Shown here in pieces: positions 34,844 to 45,504 of a stretch of 64,000 bases of DNA. This DNA is from Tabrizicola thermarum (lineage in GTDB: Bacteria; Pseudomonadota; Alphaproteobacteria; Rhodobacterales; Rhodobacteraceae), in assembly GCF_003574395.1 (NCBI RefSeq), contig NZ_QMJY01000079.1:62001-126000 (forward strand). Direction: 5' to 3'. The position numbers were made by a program, and so were the translations under genes. Every line of letters starts with the position of its first letter. Position 1 is the stretch's first letter. The notes under the pieces were generated by a model. That model had not been told where the DNA came from. It saw only the letters and a program-made list of their open reading frames with translations, and made no database searches.

Positions 34844-36382
34844 TTAGTGCATGGCCAGCTCGGCCCCGTCAGCGGGCAGAGCGGCGTGATAGTCGGTGAC
34901 AAGGGCCGAAACCGAGGGGCCGATGATATCGGTCACGAGACTCGGGTACACGCCCAGGATCAGGGTCATGGCGATCAGCGGGGCGAAGATCGCCTTCTCG
35001 CGGCGGTCCATGTCGGTGATCGACTTCAGCGCCTCCTTGATGAGGTCGCCGAACACGACCCGGCGGTAGAGCCACAACGCATAGGCCGCCGACAGGATCA
35101 CCCCCGTCGCGGCGACGGCGGCGACCCAGGTGTTGACCTGGAAGATGCCCATCAGGGTCAGGAATTCGCCCACGAACCCGCTGGTGCCCGGCAGGCCCAC
35201 GTTCGCCAGGGTGAAGAACATGAACACCAGCGCATAGGCGGGCATCCGGTTCACGAGGCCGCCATAGGCGTCAATCTCGCGCGTGTGCATCCGGTCGTAG
35301 ATCACGCCGACACACAGGAACAGGGCGCCCGAGATGAAGCCGTGGCTGATCATCTGGAAGATCGCCCCGTCCACGCCCTGCTGGTTCGCGGCGAAGATGC
35401 CCATGGTCACATAGCCCATGTGCGCGACCGAGGAATAGGCGATCAGCTTCTTCATGTCGGTCTGCGCCAGCGCCACCAGCGAGGTATAGACGATGGCGAT
35501 GGCCGAAAGCCACAGCACCAGCGGCGCCATCACGTCCGAGCCCACCGGAAACATCGGGATCGAAAAGCGCAGGAAGCCGTAGCCGCCCATTTTCAGAAGG
35601 ATCGCGGCCAGGACCACCGACCCCGCCGTGGGGGCCTGAACGTGCGCATCGGGCAACCAGGTGTGCACCGGCCACATCGGCATCTTCACCGCGAAGCTTG
35701 CGAAGAAGGCGAGGAACAGCATGGTCTGCAAGCCACCGACGACCTGGAAGCCCAGCAGGCTGAAGGTCTCATGCCCGAAGTCATGCGCCAGCAGCTTCAC
35801 GATATCCGTGGTCCCTGCCTCCAGATACATCGCGATCATCGCGACCAGCATCAGGACGGACCCGAGGAAGGTATACAGGAAGAACTTGAACGCCGCATAG
35901 ATGCGGTCCTTGCCGCCCCAGATGCCGATGATCAGGAACATCGGGATCAGGCCCGCCTCGAAGAACAGGTAGAACAGCACCAGGTCCAGCGCCATGAAGA
36001 CGCCCAGCATCAGCGTCTCCAGCACCAGGAAGGCGATCATGTATTCCTTGACGCGCGTCTCCACCCCCCAGCAGGCCCCGATGGTAAGCGGCATCAGGAA
36101 TGTCGTCAGCATCACGAACAGGATCGAGATCCCGTCGACGCCCATCTTGTAGCTCAGGCCCAGGATCCACTGGCGCTCCTCGACGAACTGGAAGCCGGTG
36201 TTCGACGGATCGAACCGGAACAGCACGAACAGCGAGATGACGAAGGTCGCGCTGGTGGTGAACAGCGCAAGCCACTTCGCCCCCTGCCGCGCTGCCGCGT
36301 CGTCGCCGCGCATGAACAGCGCAAGGATCAGCGCCGCGACCAGCGGCAGGAAGGTGATGATCGAAAGCAGTTGGTTTTCCAT
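34844..36382 (-). CDS. nuoM: NADH-quinone oxidoreductase subunit M
   Basis: 512-residue antiporter-like proton-pumping subunit. Conserved pieces include the Glu-containing helix [39 protein letters not shown] and [21 protein letters not shown]. Thirteen bases after nuoL. Confidence 0.97.
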   Translation of the reverse strand: MENQLLSIITFLPLVAALILALFMRGDDAAARQGAKWLALFTTSATFVISLFVLFRFDPSNTGFQFVEERQWILGLSYKMGVDGISILFVMLTTFLMPLTIGACWGVETRVKEYMIAFLVLETLMLGVFMALDLVLFYLFFEAGLIPMFLIIGIWGGKDRIYAAFKFFLYTFLGSVLMLVAMIAMYLEAGTTDIVKLLAHDFGHETFSLLGFQVVGGLQTMLFLAFFASFAVKMPMWPVHTWLPDAHVQAPTAGSVVLAAILLKMGGYGFLRFSIPMFPVGSDVMAPLVLWLSAIAIVYTSLVALAQTDMKKLIAYSSVAHMGYVTMGIFAANQQGVDGAIFQMISHGFISGALFLCVGVIYDRMHTREIDAYGGLVNRMPAYALVFMFFTLANVGLPGTSGFVGEFLTLMGIFQVNTWVAAVAATGVILSAAYALWLYRRVVFGDLIKEALKSITDMDRREKAIFAPLIAMTLILGVYPSLVTDIIGPSVSALVTDYHAALPADGAELAMH

Positions 36383-36395
36383 TGATCCGCGCCCC

Positions 36396-38633
36396 TTACT
36401 TCGCGCCGCCGAACAGCGTCATCCAGGTGACGAGGAGCACGATCCCCAGCACCATCGCGAAGGCATAGTGGAACAGGTAGCCGGACTGCGCGCGGCCTGC
36501 GAGCCGGGTCAGCATCGGGATGATCCCCAGCGCCACCCCGTTGATCGACCCGTCGATGACCGCGCCGTCGCCGCGCTTCCACAGGAAGCCCCCCAGCCAC
36601 CGGGCGGGACGGACGAAGATCACGTCATAGAGTTCGTCGAAATACCACTTGTTCAGGAGGAACAGGTAGAGCGGGCGCTGCTGCTGGGCCAGACGCCGCG
36701 GCAGGCTGGGGTCCTTGATGTAGAACAGCCAGGCCACGGCGAAACCGATCAGCATGGCGATGAAGGGCGCGACCTTGACCCAGGTCGGCACCAGATGCGC
36801 CGCGTTGATGATCGTGGTCGGGGCGTGTTCCGCCTTGGCAGCCTTTTCGGCGTCAAGGCGTGTATCCACCACCGCCTGCTCTTCCGGCGTGAAGGGCAGC
36901 ATCAGCAGCGCGCCCTTCGGGGCGACGCCGGTGGCATGGCCTTCGGCGGCATGGCCCTCGGCCGGGGCGGCTTCGGCGGTGACGGTCTCGCCCTCGGTGT
37001 TCACCGCAGCAACCGCGCCGTGATCCGCGCCATGCGCCTCGCCGTGGGCGACGGCTTCCATCCCGAACCAGTCGCGGACGGCGGTCTCTTCCCCGAAGAA
37101 GACGTTGTACCAGATCATCCCCGAGAACACCGCCCCCAGCGCCAGCACCCCCAGCGGGATCAGCATGACCATCGGGCTTTCGTGCGGCTCGTGATGGCCG
37201 TGGTCGTCGTGGCCGTGTGCGTCATGTCCATGCGCGTCGTGGCCATGACCATGCCCGGCCCCATGCGCGCGGCTTTCCCCGAAGAAGGTCATGAACATCA
37301 GCCGCCAGGAATAGAAGCTGGTAAAGCAGGCGGCGACCACGAGCAGCCAGAAGGCAAAGCCCGATCCGACCCAGGCGCTCTCGATCACCGCATCCTTCGA
37401 CAGGAACCCGGCGAAACCGTAATGCGTCAGCGGAATGCCGACCCCGGTGATGGCCAGCGTGCCGATCAGCATCGCCCAGAAGGTCAGCGGGATCTGCTTC
37501 CGCAGGCCGCCGTAGTTGCGCATGTCCTGTTCGTGGTGCGTCGCGTGGATCACCGAGCCCGCGCCCAGGAACAGCATCGCCTTGAAGAAGGCATGGGTGA
37601 ACAGGTGGAACATCGCCACCGGATAGACGCCCACGCCCGCAGCCACGAACATGTAGCCCAGCTGCGACATGGTCGAATAGGCGATCACGCGCTTGATGTC
37701 GTTCTGCACCAGGCCAATGGTCGCCGCGACAAAGGCCGTGCATGCGCCCAGAACGGTGATGAAGGCCAGAGCCTGCGGCGCGTATTCATAAAGCGGTGAC
37801 ATCCGGCAGACGAGGAACACCCCCGCCGTCACCATCGTCGCGGCATGGATCAGCGCCGAGACAGGCGTCGGGCCCTCCATCGCGTCCGGCAGCCAGGTGT
37901 GCAGGAACAATTGCGCCGATTTCCCCATCGCGCCGATGAAGAGGAGGACCCCGACCAGGTTCGCCGCGTTCCATTCGCCCCAGAGGAAGGTGAGGTTCGT
38001 CTCGGCCAGCGCCGGGGCGGCGGCAAAGACGTCGTCAAAGCGGATGCTGTCGGTCAGATAGAACAGCGCGAAGATGCCCAGCGCAAAGCCGAAGTCGCCG
38101 ACCCGGTTGACGATGAAGGCCTTCATCGCGGCCGCGTTGGCACTGGCCTTGCGGTAGTAGAACCCGATCAGCAGGTAGGACGCGACCCCCACGCCCTCCC
38201 AGCCGAAGAACATCTGGACCAGGTTGTCGGACGTCACCAGCATCAGCATCGAGAAGGTGAAGAACGACAGGTAAGCGAAGAAGCGCGCCTTGTAATGCTC
38301 GCCCTCGCGCCAGTTGTCGTCATGCGCCATGTAGCCGAAGCTGTAGAGGTGGACGAGAGCCGAGACCGAGTTCACCACGACCAGCATGATCGCGGTCAGC
38401 CGGTCCAGCCGGATCGCCCACTCGCTGCCCATCGTGCCGCTTTCGATCCAGCGCATCAGGACGATCTGCTGCGTGGTGCCGTCGAAGGTCAGGAAGATCC
38501 ACCAGGACAGCGCCGCCGCCAGAAACACCAGCGCGGTGGTGATGACCTGACCCGCGCGCTCGCCGATCAGCCGCCAGCCGAAGCCGCAGAGGATGGCCCC
38601 GATCAGGGGAGCGAAAAGGATGATCGTTGCCAT
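36396..38633 (-). CDS. nuoL: NADH-quinone oxidoreductase subunit L, with histidine-rich loop
   Basis: 745-residue distal antiporter-like subunit of complex I, with the family pieces [39 protein letters not shown] and [20 protein letters not shown]. At 745 residues it is much longer than E. coli NuoL (about 613 from memory). Extra length lies in two loops: a run of His/Asp/Gly at about 459-482 ([20 protein letters not shown]) and an acidic, Ala-rich stretch around 520-570. The lateral helix and C-terminal anchor follow. nuoK is five bases upstream. Confidence 0.96.
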   Translation of the reverse strand: MATIILFAPLIGAILCGFGWRLIGERAGQVITTALVFLAAALSWWIFLTFDGTTQQIVLMRWIESGTMGSEWAIRLDRLTAIMLVVVNSVSALVHLYSFGYMAHDDNWREGEHYKARFFAYLSFFTFSMLMLVTSDNLVQMFFGWEGVGVASYLLIGFYYRKASANAAAMKAFIVNRVGDFGFALGIFALFYLTDSIRFDDVFAAAPALAETNLTFLWGEWNAANLVGVLLFIGAMGKSAQLFLHTWLPDAMEGPTPVSALIHAATMVTAGVFLVCRMSPLYEYAPQALAFITVLGACTAFVAATIGLVQNDIKRVIAYSTMSQLGYMFVAAGVGVYPVAMFHLFTHAFFKAMLFLGAGSVIHATHHEQDMRNYGGLRKQIPLTFWAMLIGTLAITGVGIPLTHYGFAGFLSKDAVIESAWVGSGFAFWLLVVAACFTSFYSWRLMFMTFFGESRAHGAGHGHGHDAHGHDAHGHDDHGHHEPHESPMVMLIPLGVLALGAVFSGMIWYNVFFGEETAVRDWFGMEAVAHGEAHGADHGAVAAVNTEGETVTAEAAPAEGHAAEGHATGVAPKGALLMLPFTPEEQAVVDTRLDAEKAAKAEHAPTTIINAAHLVPTWVKVAPFIAMLIGFAVAWLFYIKDPSLPRRLAQQQRPLYLFLLNKWYFDELYDVIFVRPARWLGGFLWKRGDGAVIDGSINGVALGIIPMLTRLAGRAQSGYLFHYAFAMVLGIVLLVTWMTLFGGAK

Positions 38634-38638
38634 CTGGG

Positions 38639-38944
38639 TCAGCCCTTCATCACGTTGACGTCTTCCACCTCGATCGTCCCGCGGTTGCGGAAGAAGACGA
38701 CCAGGATGGCCAGACCGATGGCAGCCTCGGCGGCGGCCACGGTCAGGACGAACATGGTGAAGACCTGCCCCACCAGATCGCCCGAGAAGCTGGAGAAGGC
38801 GACAAGGTTGATGTTGACCGCCAGAAGCATCAGCTCGATCGACATCAGGATGACGATCACGTTCTTCCGGTTCAGGAAGATCCCGAAGATCCCGATGACG
38901 AACAGCGCCGCGGCCACCGTCAGGTAATGTTCAAGTCCCACCAT
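38639..38944 (-). CDS. nuoK: NADH-quinone oxidoreductase subunit K
   Basis: 101-residue, three-helix membrane subunit with the two conserved membrane glutamates ([19 protein letters not shown] and [18 protein letters not shown]). Separated from nuoJ by about 120 bases that hold a 25-bp inverted repeat. Confidence 0.97.
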   Translation of the reverse strand: MVGLEHYLTVAAALFVIGIFGIFLNRKNVIVILMSIELMLLAVNINLVAFSSFSGDLVGQVFTMFVLTVAAAEAAIGLAILVVFFRNRGTIEVEDVNVMKG

Positions 38945-38993
38945 CTCTCGTTCCCTCTTGGGCGTCTTGCGGCCCGTTCGTTCCGTCGTCGCG

Positions 38994-39055
38994 CGCCCCG
39001 GGCCTGACCCGGGGCCTCTTTCTGCAACCCGAGGCCCCGGATCAGGTCCGGGGCG
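38994..39055. repeat. 25-bp inverted repeat between nuoJ and nuoK
   Basis: Arms 38994-39018 (CGCCCCGGGCCTGACCCGG...) and 39031-39055 pair with two mismatches around a 12-base loop. It is the only large gap (about 120 bases) within nuoI-nuoN. In the nuo mRNA it would form a stable stem that could slow the polymerase or stabilise a processed end. Confidence 0.75.
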
Positions 39056-39066
39056 GGGTCACGCCG

Positions 39067-39675
39067 TTACAACCCCTGCCCCGGCTTGACGTCCTTCAGC
39101 TCCATCGCCTTGGCCGGATCGCGCCACATCTGGGCCAGCACGTTCTGCCGCTTGATGTCCTTCCTGTGCCGAAGCGTCAGCAGGATCGCCCCGATCATCG
39201 CCACCAGCAGGATCAGGCCCGCAAGCTGGAACAGAAGGAAATACCGGTCATAAAGCAGCAGCCCCAGCGCCCGGGTATTCTCGATCCCGGTCGGCGTCAC
39301 CGCCTGCCGCAAGCCCTCTGCCCCGTCAGCCACCTGCCAGACGCCGACGCCGATGGCGACCTGCATCAGAAGGACCACGCCGATCAGCAGGCCCAGCGGC
39401 ATGTAGCGCGCCAGCTCCCCCTTCAGCGCGGCAAAGTCGATGTCCAGCATCATCACGACGAACAGGAACAGCACCGCCACCGCGCCGACATAGACGATGA
39501 CCAGCAGCATCGCCACGAACTCGGCCCCCAGCATCACGAACAGGCCCGAGGTGGACAGGAAGGCCAGGATCAGCCACAGCACCGAATGGACCGGGTTCCG
39601 CGACAGCGTGACCATCAGGCCCGACGCCACCGTGATGACGGCGAACATGTAGAAGGCGAACTCGAAGACGGTCAT
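39067..39675 (-). CDS. nuoJ: NADH-quinone oxidoreductase subunit J
   Basis: 202-residue membrane subunit with five helices; [18 protein letters not shown] is the conserved third-helix pi-bulge region. The ATG overlaps the stop of the CMD-like gene by four bases, coupling their translation. Confidence 0.96.
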   Translation of the reverse strand: MTVFEFAFYMFAVITVASGLMVTLSRNPVHSVLWLILAFLSTSGLFVMLGAEFVAMLLVIVYVGAVAVLFLFVVMMLDIDFAALKGELARYMPLGLLIGVVLLMQVAIGVGVWQVADGAEGLRQAVTPTGIENTRALGLLLYDRYFLLFQLAGLILLVAMIGAILLTLRHRKDIKRQNVLAQMWRDPAKAMELKDVKPGQGL

Positions 39676-40085
39676 GCGTCTTTCTCCTCAGGCATCTCGG
39701 CGAAGACGGACTGGGCCACTTCCAGCGCCTTCTGCATGGCGGGCAGACCGCCGAACATGGACATCTGCCAGATCACTTCCGCGATCTCGCGCTTGGTGGC
39801 CCCGGCCGCAAGGCCATTCTTGATCGTCATCCGCAGTTGCGGCTCGCCCACCGGCCCCAGCACCGTCAGCGCCGCGATGGTCACCAGAAACCGGGTGCGG
39901 GCATCGAGACCCTCGGGGTTGAAGGTCTTGCCGAACCACATCTCCAGCAATTCCTTCGGCATGGCCGGAAAGAACTTTTCCATCGCCTTCGCGTCGAAAT
40001 TCTCCATGCCCGGCATGAAGGCGCTGGCCATCTTCTGGCCCTGCTCCATCCAGGCGGAAAACATCTTGGCGAGGTCGTCGGTCAT
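39672..40085 (-). CDS. Carboxymuconolactone decarboxylase-like protein inside the nuo operon
   Basis: 137-residue soluble protein. The C-terminal half (about 60-130; [20 protein letters not shown], then [20 protein letters not shown] and [16 protein letters not shown]) matches the alpha-helical CMD/AhpD fold. The AhpD-type CxxC peroxidase motif is absent, so alkyl-hydroperoxidase chemistry is unlikely. The N-terminal 50 residues are Met- and Phe-rich and unlike the family. It overlaps nuoJ and lies six bases after nuoI. A role in complex I assembly or protection is only suggested by position. Confidence 0.75.
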   Translation of the reverse strand: MTDDLAKMFSAWMEQGQKMASAFMPGMENFDAKAMEKFFPAMPKELLEMWFGKTFNPEGLDARTRFLVTIAALTVLGPVGEPQLRMTIKNGLAAGATKREIAEVIWQMSMFGGLPAMQKALEVAQSVFAEMPEEKDA

Positions 40086-40091
40086 GGGGTC

Positions 40092-40586
40092 TCACCGATA
40101 CGGGGCGTCGATTTCAAGGTTGCGGGCGATCTCCGCCTCCCAGCGGGCGCCGTTCTCGAGGAGCTTCTCCTTGGTGTAGAACAGCTCTTCCCGCGTCTCG
40201 GTCGAGAATTCGAAGTTCGGGCCTTCGACGATGGCATCCACGGGGCAGGCTTCCTGACAGAAGCCGCAGTAGATGCACTTGGTCATGTCGATGTCATAGC
40301 GGGTGGTCCGCCGCGACCCGTCTTCGCGAGGCTCCGCGTCGATGGTGATGGCCTGCGCCGGGCAGACCGCCTCGCACAGCTTGCAGGCGATGCAGCGTTC
40401 CTCGCCGTTGGGATAGCGGCGCAGCGCGTGCTCGCCGCGGAAGCGGGGCGACAGCGGCCCCTTCTCGTGCGGGTAGTTCACCGTCGATTTCGGCGCGAAG
40501 AAGTATTTCATCCCCAGGCCGAAGCCCTTGATGAAATCCATCAGCAGGAAATAGCGCGTCGCACGGGTCCAGTCGATGTTGCTCAC
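40092..40586 (-). CDS. nuoI: NADH-quinone oxidoreductase subunit I
   Basis: 164-residue subunit carrying two [4Fe-4S] clusters (N6a, N6b): [20 protein letters not shown] and [20 protein letters not shown]. It links the peripheral arm to NuoB. The start overlaps the stop of the 66-residue gene (ATGA). Confidence 0.97.
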   Translation of the reverse strand: MSNIDWTRATRYFLLMDFIKGFGLGMKYFFAPKSTVNYPHEKGPLSPRFRGEHALRRYPNGEERCIACKLCEAVCPAQAITIDAEPREDGSRRTTRYDIDMTKCIYCGFCQEACPVDAIVEGPNFEFSTETREELFYTKEKLLENGARWEAEIARNLEIDAPYR

Positions 40587-40783
40587 TGTTCGATCCCCAG
40601 CTTTTCTTCGATATGCTCCACGCGCTCATCGATGGCCCGGATGTAGCCGCCAAGCCCGATCAGGATGCCAGTGACGCTCTGCTGCCCCGTCTTCACGTCC
40701 TCCAGACCGGACTCGATCTTGCCAAGCCGCTCTCGGATCTCCCGAAGTTGAGCAAGGATCAGATTCTCGACGTTTTCCGTCAT
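40583..40783 (-). CDS. Small coiled-coil protein in the nuo operon
   Basis: 66 residues, predicted almost entirely helical with heptad-like spacing of hydrophobics ([20 protein letters not shown] and [20 protein letters not shown]), no cysteine and no membrane segment. It sits between nuoH (3 bases away) and nuoI (4-base overlap), so it is surely translated with them. The family is unrecognised. A role in assembly is inference. Confidence 0.7.
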   Translation of the reverse strand: MTENVENLILAQLREIRERLGKIESGLEDVKTGQQSVTGILIGLGGYIRAIDERVEHIEEKLGIEQ

Positions 40784-40786
40784 GGA

Positions 40787-41824
40787 TCAGCCCCCCACAG
40801 CCCAGCGGGCCCAGAAGCCGCCGAGCACTTCGAATTTCGCCAGGAACGCCACGATCACCACCCAGGCCAGCGACAGCGGCAGGAACACCTTCCAGCCGAT
40901 CCGCATCAGCTGGTCATAGCGGTAGCGGGGGACGATCGCCTTCACCATGGCGAACATGAAGAAGAAGAGCCACATCTTGGCGACCATCCACCACCAGCCA
41001 TCGGCGAGCCCCGGGATCGGCGACAGCCAGCCGCCGAAGAACAAGAGGCTGATCAGCGCGCACATCAGGAAGATCGCGATGTATTCGCCGGCCATGAACA
41101 GAAGGTAGGGGGTCGAGGAATATTCCACCATGAACCCCGCCACCAGTTCCGACTCCGCCTCGGGCAGGTCGAAGGGCGGGCGGTTGGTCTCGGCCAGCGC
41201 GCTGATGAAGAACAGCACCACCATCGGCAGGTGCGGCAGCCAGTACCAGTTGAACAGGCCGTAAGGCCCGTCCTGTGCGGCCACGATGGCGCCGAAGTTC
41301 ATCGCACCCGTGGAGATGATGACCCCGATGATGATGAGGCCCAGCGACACCTCATACGAGATCATCTGTGCCGCCGACCGCAGCGACCCGAGGAAGGCGT
41401 ATTTCGAGTTCGAGGCCCAGCCGCCCATGATCACGCCATAGACCTCCAGCGAGGACACGGCAAAGACGAACAGGATCGCCACGTTGATGTTGGCCAGAAC
41501 CCAGCCGTCATCGAAGGGGATCACCGCCCAGGCTAGGATCGCCAGGACAAAGGACAGCATCGGCGCCAGGAAGAACACCGGACGGTCCACGCCCGCCGGG
41601 ATCACGATTTCCTTGACCACATACTTCAGCGCATCGGCCACCGATTGCAGCAGGCCGAACGGCCCCACCACGTTCGGTCCCCGCCGCATCTGCACCGCCG
41701 CCCAGACCTTGCGGTCGGCATAGACGAGGAACAGCAGGCTCAGCATCACGAAGGCCACGATCAGAAGCGACTGCGCCGCGATCAGCACCGCCGTCCCGAA
41801 GCCCGTGGCAAGAAACCCGTCCAT
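40787..41824 (-). CDS. nuoH: NADH-quinone oxidoreductase subunit H
   Basis: 345-residue membrane subunit forming the quinone chamber with NuoB/D. Conserved pieces are [40 protein letters not shown] and [19 protein letters not shown]. It follows the 135-residue lipoprotein gene by 29 bases. Confidence 0.97.
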   Translation of the reverse strand: MDGFLATGFGTAVLIAAQSLLIVAFVMLSLLFLVYADRKVWAAVQMRRGPNVVGPFGLLQSVADALKYVVKEIVIPAGVDRPVFFLAPMLSFVLAILAWAVIPFDDGWVLANINVAILFVFAVSSLEVYGVIMGGWASNSKYAFLGSLRSAAQMISYEVSLGLIIIGVIISTGAMNFGAIVAAQDGPYGLFNWYWLPHLPMVVLFFISALAETNRPPFDLPEAESELVAGFMVEYSSTPYLLFMAGEYIAIFLMCALISLLFFGGWLSPIPGLADGWWWMVAKMWLFFFMFAMVKAIVPRYRYDQLMRIGWKVFLPLSLAWVVIVAFLAKFEVLGGFWARWAVGG

Positions 41825-41853
41825 GTCAGTCCCTCATCCTCAATTCGTCCGTC

Positions 41854-42261
41854 TCACCGGCCCGGTATGCCAAGTTCCGCACACTCGGACGCCATCGCCT
41901 CGGCGTCCATCGCCCGCAGACCCTGCGGCAGGCTGGAGGAGATCAGATAGACCGCATCCCCGTACCACGTCCGGCCCTTCTTCGTCACGATGGTCCGCAC
42001 ATGCCGCGCGAAGCCAAACCCTTGATCCAGCGCATATTGCGCGGCAGCACAGCGGCCATAGGCCTCGACATCCGCCCGGTCCTTCGCCCCCGTCATGGCG
42101 AGGTTGAAGCTGACCAGGTCCCTGTCGAGAAGGATCGTCGAGACCCCCTGATAGACCGCCGTCTGCCCGCGCTCCTCTGGCACCTCTCCCGCCGGGGTGC
42201 AAGCCCCCAGCGCCGCTGTCGCGGTGCCAAGGGTCGCCAGAAGGGAAAGGCGCTGCGCCAT
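41854..42261 (-). CDS. Small lipoprotein in the nuo operon
   Basis: 135 residues with signal peptide and lipobox (MAQRLSLLATLGTATAALGAC, of which the last four are LGAC), so it is probably anchored in the membrane on the periplasmic side. The mature part contains three further cysteines. No family recognised. The start at 42261 is one base from the nuoG stop; 42291 is possible but would add ten basic residues. Confidence 0.65.
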   Translation of the reverse strand: MAQRLSLLATLGTATAALGACTPAGEVPEERGQTAVYQGVSTILLDRDLVSFNLAMTGAKDRADVEAYGRCAAAQYALDQGFGFARHVRTIVTKKGRTWYGDAVYLISSSLPQGLRAMDAEAMASECAELGIPGR

Positions 42262-42262
42262 C

Positions 42263-44284
42263 TTACTCTGCCGCAATCGGGGTCGCCGCACGGGCCTTGG
42301 CCATGGCGCTGAGTTCCGCCATCACGCTGGAGGCCCGCGCGATCGGGTTGGTCAGGTAGAAATCCCTGATCGCATTGCGGAAGGTCGCCTTGGCCGGGGC
42401 CTTCACCGGCAGGGGCTGCCAGTCGTTCTCCGGCACCTCGTCGATGCGGCCCAGATGCGGATGTGCAGCGACCAGCGCCGACCGCAGGCCCGCCAGCGAA
42501 TCCCATGGCAGTTGCTGGCCAACGTCGGCCGACAAGGCACGCAGGATCGCCCAGTTCTCCTTTGCCTCACCGGGGGCAAAGCCGGCGCGGAAGGCCAGCT
42601 GCGGGCGCCCTTCGGTGTTGACGAACAGCCCGTTTTCTTCCGTGTAGGCCGCGCCCGGCAGGATGATGTCGGCCCGGTTCGCGCCCCGGTCGCCGTGCGA
42701 GCCCTGATAGATCACGAAGGGCGCATCCGCCCCGTCCCGGCTGATCTCGACCTCGTCCGCGCCAAGGTTGTAGACCACCTGCGCGCCCTGCGTCGCCATC
42801 GCCAGCCCGCCCTCGGTCACCGCCCCCACATCCATCGCGCCGACGCGCCCCGCTGCCGTGTGCAGCACCAGGAACTTCGCCTGCGCGCCGGTGGCATAGG
42901 CCATCGCCTGGGACAGGACCGCCTCGCCATCGGCCTCGTTGATCGCGCCCTGGCCGATGATGACCAGAGCGTTCTCTTTCGGCGTCACCCGGCCCACCAG
43001 ATCGACCAGGGCCGCGCGGTCGGTGCCCATGTGCTTGTAATCATAGGTCAGATCGACCTTCTCGCCGATCAGCCCCACCATCGCGCCATTGGCCCAGGCC
43101 TTGCGGATGCGGGCGTTCAGGACCGGAGCCTCGACCCGCGGATTGGTCCCGATCAGGAGGATCTCCTTGGCCGTGTCGATGTCCTCGATCTTCGCCGTGC
43201 CGACATAGGCCGAGCGGTTGCCGATCGGCAGCCGCGCGCCATCGGTGCGGCACTCCACATGACCGCCGATCGATTCCACCAGCATTTTCAGGGAATAGGC
43301 CGCCTCGACCGGCACCAGATCGCCGACAAGGCCCGCAACCTTCTTCCCCTTCATCGCCTCGGCCGCCTTGGTCAGCGCCTCGCCCCAGGTCGCCTTCCGC
43401 AGCTTGCCGTTCTCGCGGACATAAGGCACGTCCAGACGCTGACGGCGCAACCCGTCCCAGACAAAGCGGGTCTTGTCGCTGATCCACTCCTCGTTCACGC
43501 CGTCATGGTTGCGCGGCAGGATGCGCATGACTTCGCGGCCCTTGGTGTCGACGCGGATGTTCGACCCCAGGGCGTCCATCACGTCGATGGATTCCGTCTT
43601 GGTCAGCTCCCAGGGCCGCGCCGTGAAGGCATAGGGCTTCGAGGTCAGCGCGCCGACCGGGCAAAGGTCGATGATGTTGCCCTGAAGGTTGCTATCCAGC
43701 GTGGCGTTCAGATAGGACGTGATCTCGGCATCCTCGCCCCGGCCCGTCTGGCCCATCTGGGTGATCCCCGCGACCTCGGTCGTGAACCGGACGCAGCGGG
43801 TGCAGGAAATGCAGCGCGTCATCTTGGTTGCGACCAGCGGGCCAAGGTCCAGATCCTCGGACGCCCGCTTCGGCTCGCGGTAGCGGCTGAAATCGACGCC
43901 ATAGGCCATCGCCTGATCCTGCAGGTCGCATTCGCCGCCCTGGTCGCAGATCGGGCAGTCCAGGGGATGGTTGATGAGCAGGAACTCCATCACCCCTTCG
44001 CGGGCCTTCTTCACCATCGGCGACTTGGTCTTGACGACCGGAGCCTCGCCATTCGGGCCGGGCCGCAGGTCGCGCACCTGCATCGCGCAGCTTGCCGCAG
44101 GCTTCGGAGGCCCTCCGACCACCTCGACCAGGCACATCCGGCAGTTGCCGGCGATCGACAGCCGCTCGTGATAGCAGAAGCGCGGGATTTCCACCCCGGC
44201 GACCTCGGCCGCCTGGATGATGGTCATCGCGCCATCGACCTCGACCTCGATCCCGTCGATGTTGATTTTCCTGAGATTGGTCAT
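42263..44284 (-). CDS. nuoG: NADH-quinone oxidoreductase subunit G
   Basis: 673-residue subunit with the N-terminal [2Fe-2S] ferredoxin region ([20 protein letters not shown]), NuoG-type His/Cys cluster ([17 protein letters not shown]) and [4Fe-4S] [16 protein letters not shown] with the later [11 protein letters not shown]. No cysteine set for the extra N7 cluster of E. coli NuoG is visible after that, so it resembles the mitochondrial and alphaproteobacterial form. The C-terminal molybdopterin-oxidoreductase-like domain is catalytically inert in this family. The start [11 protein letters not shown] is at 44284. Confidence 0.96.
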   Translation of the reverse strand: MTNLRKINIDGIEVEVDGAMTIIQAAEVAGVEIPRFCYHERLSIAGNCRMCLVEVVGGPPKPAASCAMQVRDLRPGPNGEAPVVKTKSPMVKKAREGVMEFLLINHPLDCPICDQGGECDLQDQAMAYGVDFSRYREPKRASEDLDLGPLVATKMTRCISCTRCVRFTTEVAGITQMGQTGRGEDAEITSYLNATLDSNLQGNIIDLCPVGALTSKPYAFTARPWELTKTESIDVMDALGSNIRVDTKGREVMRILPRNHDGVNEEWISDKTRFVWDGLRRQRLDVPYVRENGKLRKATWGEALTKAAEAMKGKKVAGLVGDLVPVEAAYSLKMLVESIGGHVECRTDGARLPIGNRSAYVGTAKIEDIDTAKEILLIGTNPRVEAPVLNARIRKAWANGAMVGLIGEKVDLTYDYKHMGTDRAALVDLVGRVTPKENALVIIGQGAINEADGEAVLSQAMAYATGAQAKFLVLHTAAGRVGAMDVGAVTEGGLAMATQGAQVVYNLGADEVEISRDGADAPFVIYQGSHGDRGANRADIILPGAAYTEENGLFVNTEGRPQLAFRAGFAPGEAKENWAILRALSADVGQQLPWDSLAGLRSALVAAHPHLGRIDEVPENDWQPLPVKAPAKATFRNAIRDFYLTNPIARASSVMAELSAMAKARAATPIAAE

Positions 44285-44288
44285 GGCC

Positions 44289-44714
44289 TTACTCCGCCGC
44301 CCCTTGCGCGCGACCATGGGTCTTCCATGCCTGCGCTTCCTTCAGATATTTCCAGCCGAACGCATGGAGGCTGTCACCATGCGCTTCCCGATGCTTCAGC
44401 CGCACCTGCCCCTCGTCGAGGCTGGGCTTATGCCCCGCAGGCAACCGCCACATGACGAACTGCTCCAGCGTCCCGACGCTTTCCCGGACCGTCAGGTTCG
44501 ACACGACCTGCGGGGCGCCCTCGATCTTGGTTTCCGTATTCCCGGTGCCCGGCTCGCCCGAACCTTCCATCATCCAGACGAACCCCGGCATCCGCTTGCC
44601 CAGCCCGTTCACCCGGTCGAGCGCCGCCATGAACTCGGCCACGCGCGGGTCGTCGGTGGGGGCCGGAAGGCGCCCCACGTTCAGCTCGGCCAGGTGCAGC
44701 ACCGCTTCGGTCAT
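44289..44714 (-). CDS. DUF3291-family protein in the nuo operon
   Basis: 141-residue soluble protein. The N terminus [20 protein letters not shown], the segment [29 protein letters not shown] and the tail [18 protein letters not shown] match the DUF3291 family, a dimeric alpha-beta-barrel group related to small monooxygenases; its function is unknown. It begins inside the end of the DUF5333 gene (ATGA). A longer reading frame upstream to 45458 is not protein-like before this ATG. Confidence 0.78.
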   Translation of the reverse strand: MTEAVLHLAELNVGRLPAPTDDPRVAEFMAALDRVNGLGKRMPGFVWMMEGSGEPGTGNTETKIEGAPQVVSNLTVRESVGTLEQFVMWRLPAGHKPSLDEGQVRLKHREAHGDSLHAFGWKYLKEAQAWKTHGRAQGAAE

Positions 44715-45124
44715 CTGGTCGACCTCAGCAGATAGCCGATCAGGCTGTTCTTGGCGATTTCCTCTTCGCCGATCCGGCAATAGGCTTCCGGATTGCCGGG
44801 CTCGGCCCCGCGTTCCTTCAGCCATTGCGCGGCCAGAGCCTTGCCCTTGGCCTTCTCTTCCTTGGACCTGACCAGCGCGCGGATCTCGTCCGCCGAATAG
44901 CCCTGCTTCAGCGCATAGTCGCGCAGCTTGTTCAACTCGCCAAGCGCACGCAGCTTGCGGGCCTCGATGGTCGGGCAGTTGTCGTCGATCGCATCGCCGA
45001 TGAACCCCTGGAGGAGGGTGTTGATGATCGTCGGCTCCTCGTTGATCGGCACCCGCGCCTGGGCGGACGCGGCCAGCGTGCCGGCGGCGAGGATGATCAG
45101 GGTCAGGGTCTTGAACGGGCGCAT
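44711..45124 (-). CDS. DUF5333-family secreted protein in the nuo operon
   Basis: 137 residues with a signal peptide (MRPFKTLTLIILAAGTLAAS, cleaved near SAQA) and a mature helical domain containing two cysteines (DDNCPTIEAR and EAYCRIGEEEI). The sequence agrees with the Rhodobacterales-restricted DUF5333 family as I remember it. The preceding 134 bases to the next gene (45125-45258) contain no gene. Function unknown; periplasmic location near complex I biogenesis would be inference. Confidence 0.75.
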   Translation of the reverse strand: MRPFKTLTLIILAAGTLAASAQARVPINEEPTIINTLLQGFIGDAIDDNCPTIEARKLRALGELNKLRDYALKQGYSADEIRALVRSKEEKAKGKALAAQWLKERGAEPGNPEAYCRIGEEEIAKNSLIGYLLRSTR

Positions 45125-45258
45125 GATGGCCTCCTTGGCTGCTTCCGGCAGCCGACGACCGGCTGCTGCTCGTGCCAGGGAGATGGGGCCAAGCCCCCTT
45201 GATATGCCATGACAAGCCGCCGTTCTCAGCGGTTTGTGACCGGGGATGACGGGCTTTG

Positions 45259-45504
45259 TCATGCGCAGCCCCCCGGATAGACCCATTCGCCGGTGGCCGG
45301 ATCATGGCGGTCGTAGATCGAGACGTTGACCTTGCCGCCGCAGGCCGCATCCGCCGCCTTGCGCGCCAGGGCCCCTTCCCACATCTGGAACGGCTGGCCG
45401 CCGTTGGTGACCCGCACAGGCTCACGCGATGCGGGAACGGTCGCAACCGTCCCCACACAGGCCGCCTGGGCCAGGGTCACCGAAAGGGCCAGCGCCACCC
45501 GCAT
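45259..45504 (-). CDS. Small lipoprotein in the nuo operon
   Basis: 81 residues with a short signal and probable lipobox ([16 protein letters not shown]). Mature part has a few conserved-looking blocks (VTNGGQPFQMWEGALARKAA, CGGKVNVSIYDRHDP) and two further cysteines. The ATG at 45504 overlaps the nuoF stop by three bases (ATGA), better than the GTG before it. Its last residues reach into a stretch without other genes. Function unknown. Confidence 0.6.
   Translation of the reverse strand: MRVALALSVTLAQAACVGTVATVPASREPVRVTNGGQPFQMWEGALARKAADAACGGKVNVSIYDRHDPATGEWVYPGGCA

Noticed and set aside
34724-36385. 553-codon plus-strand frame opposite nuoM
   Set aside because: Shadow rich in His, Glu, Gln and Arg; nuoM is unambiguous.
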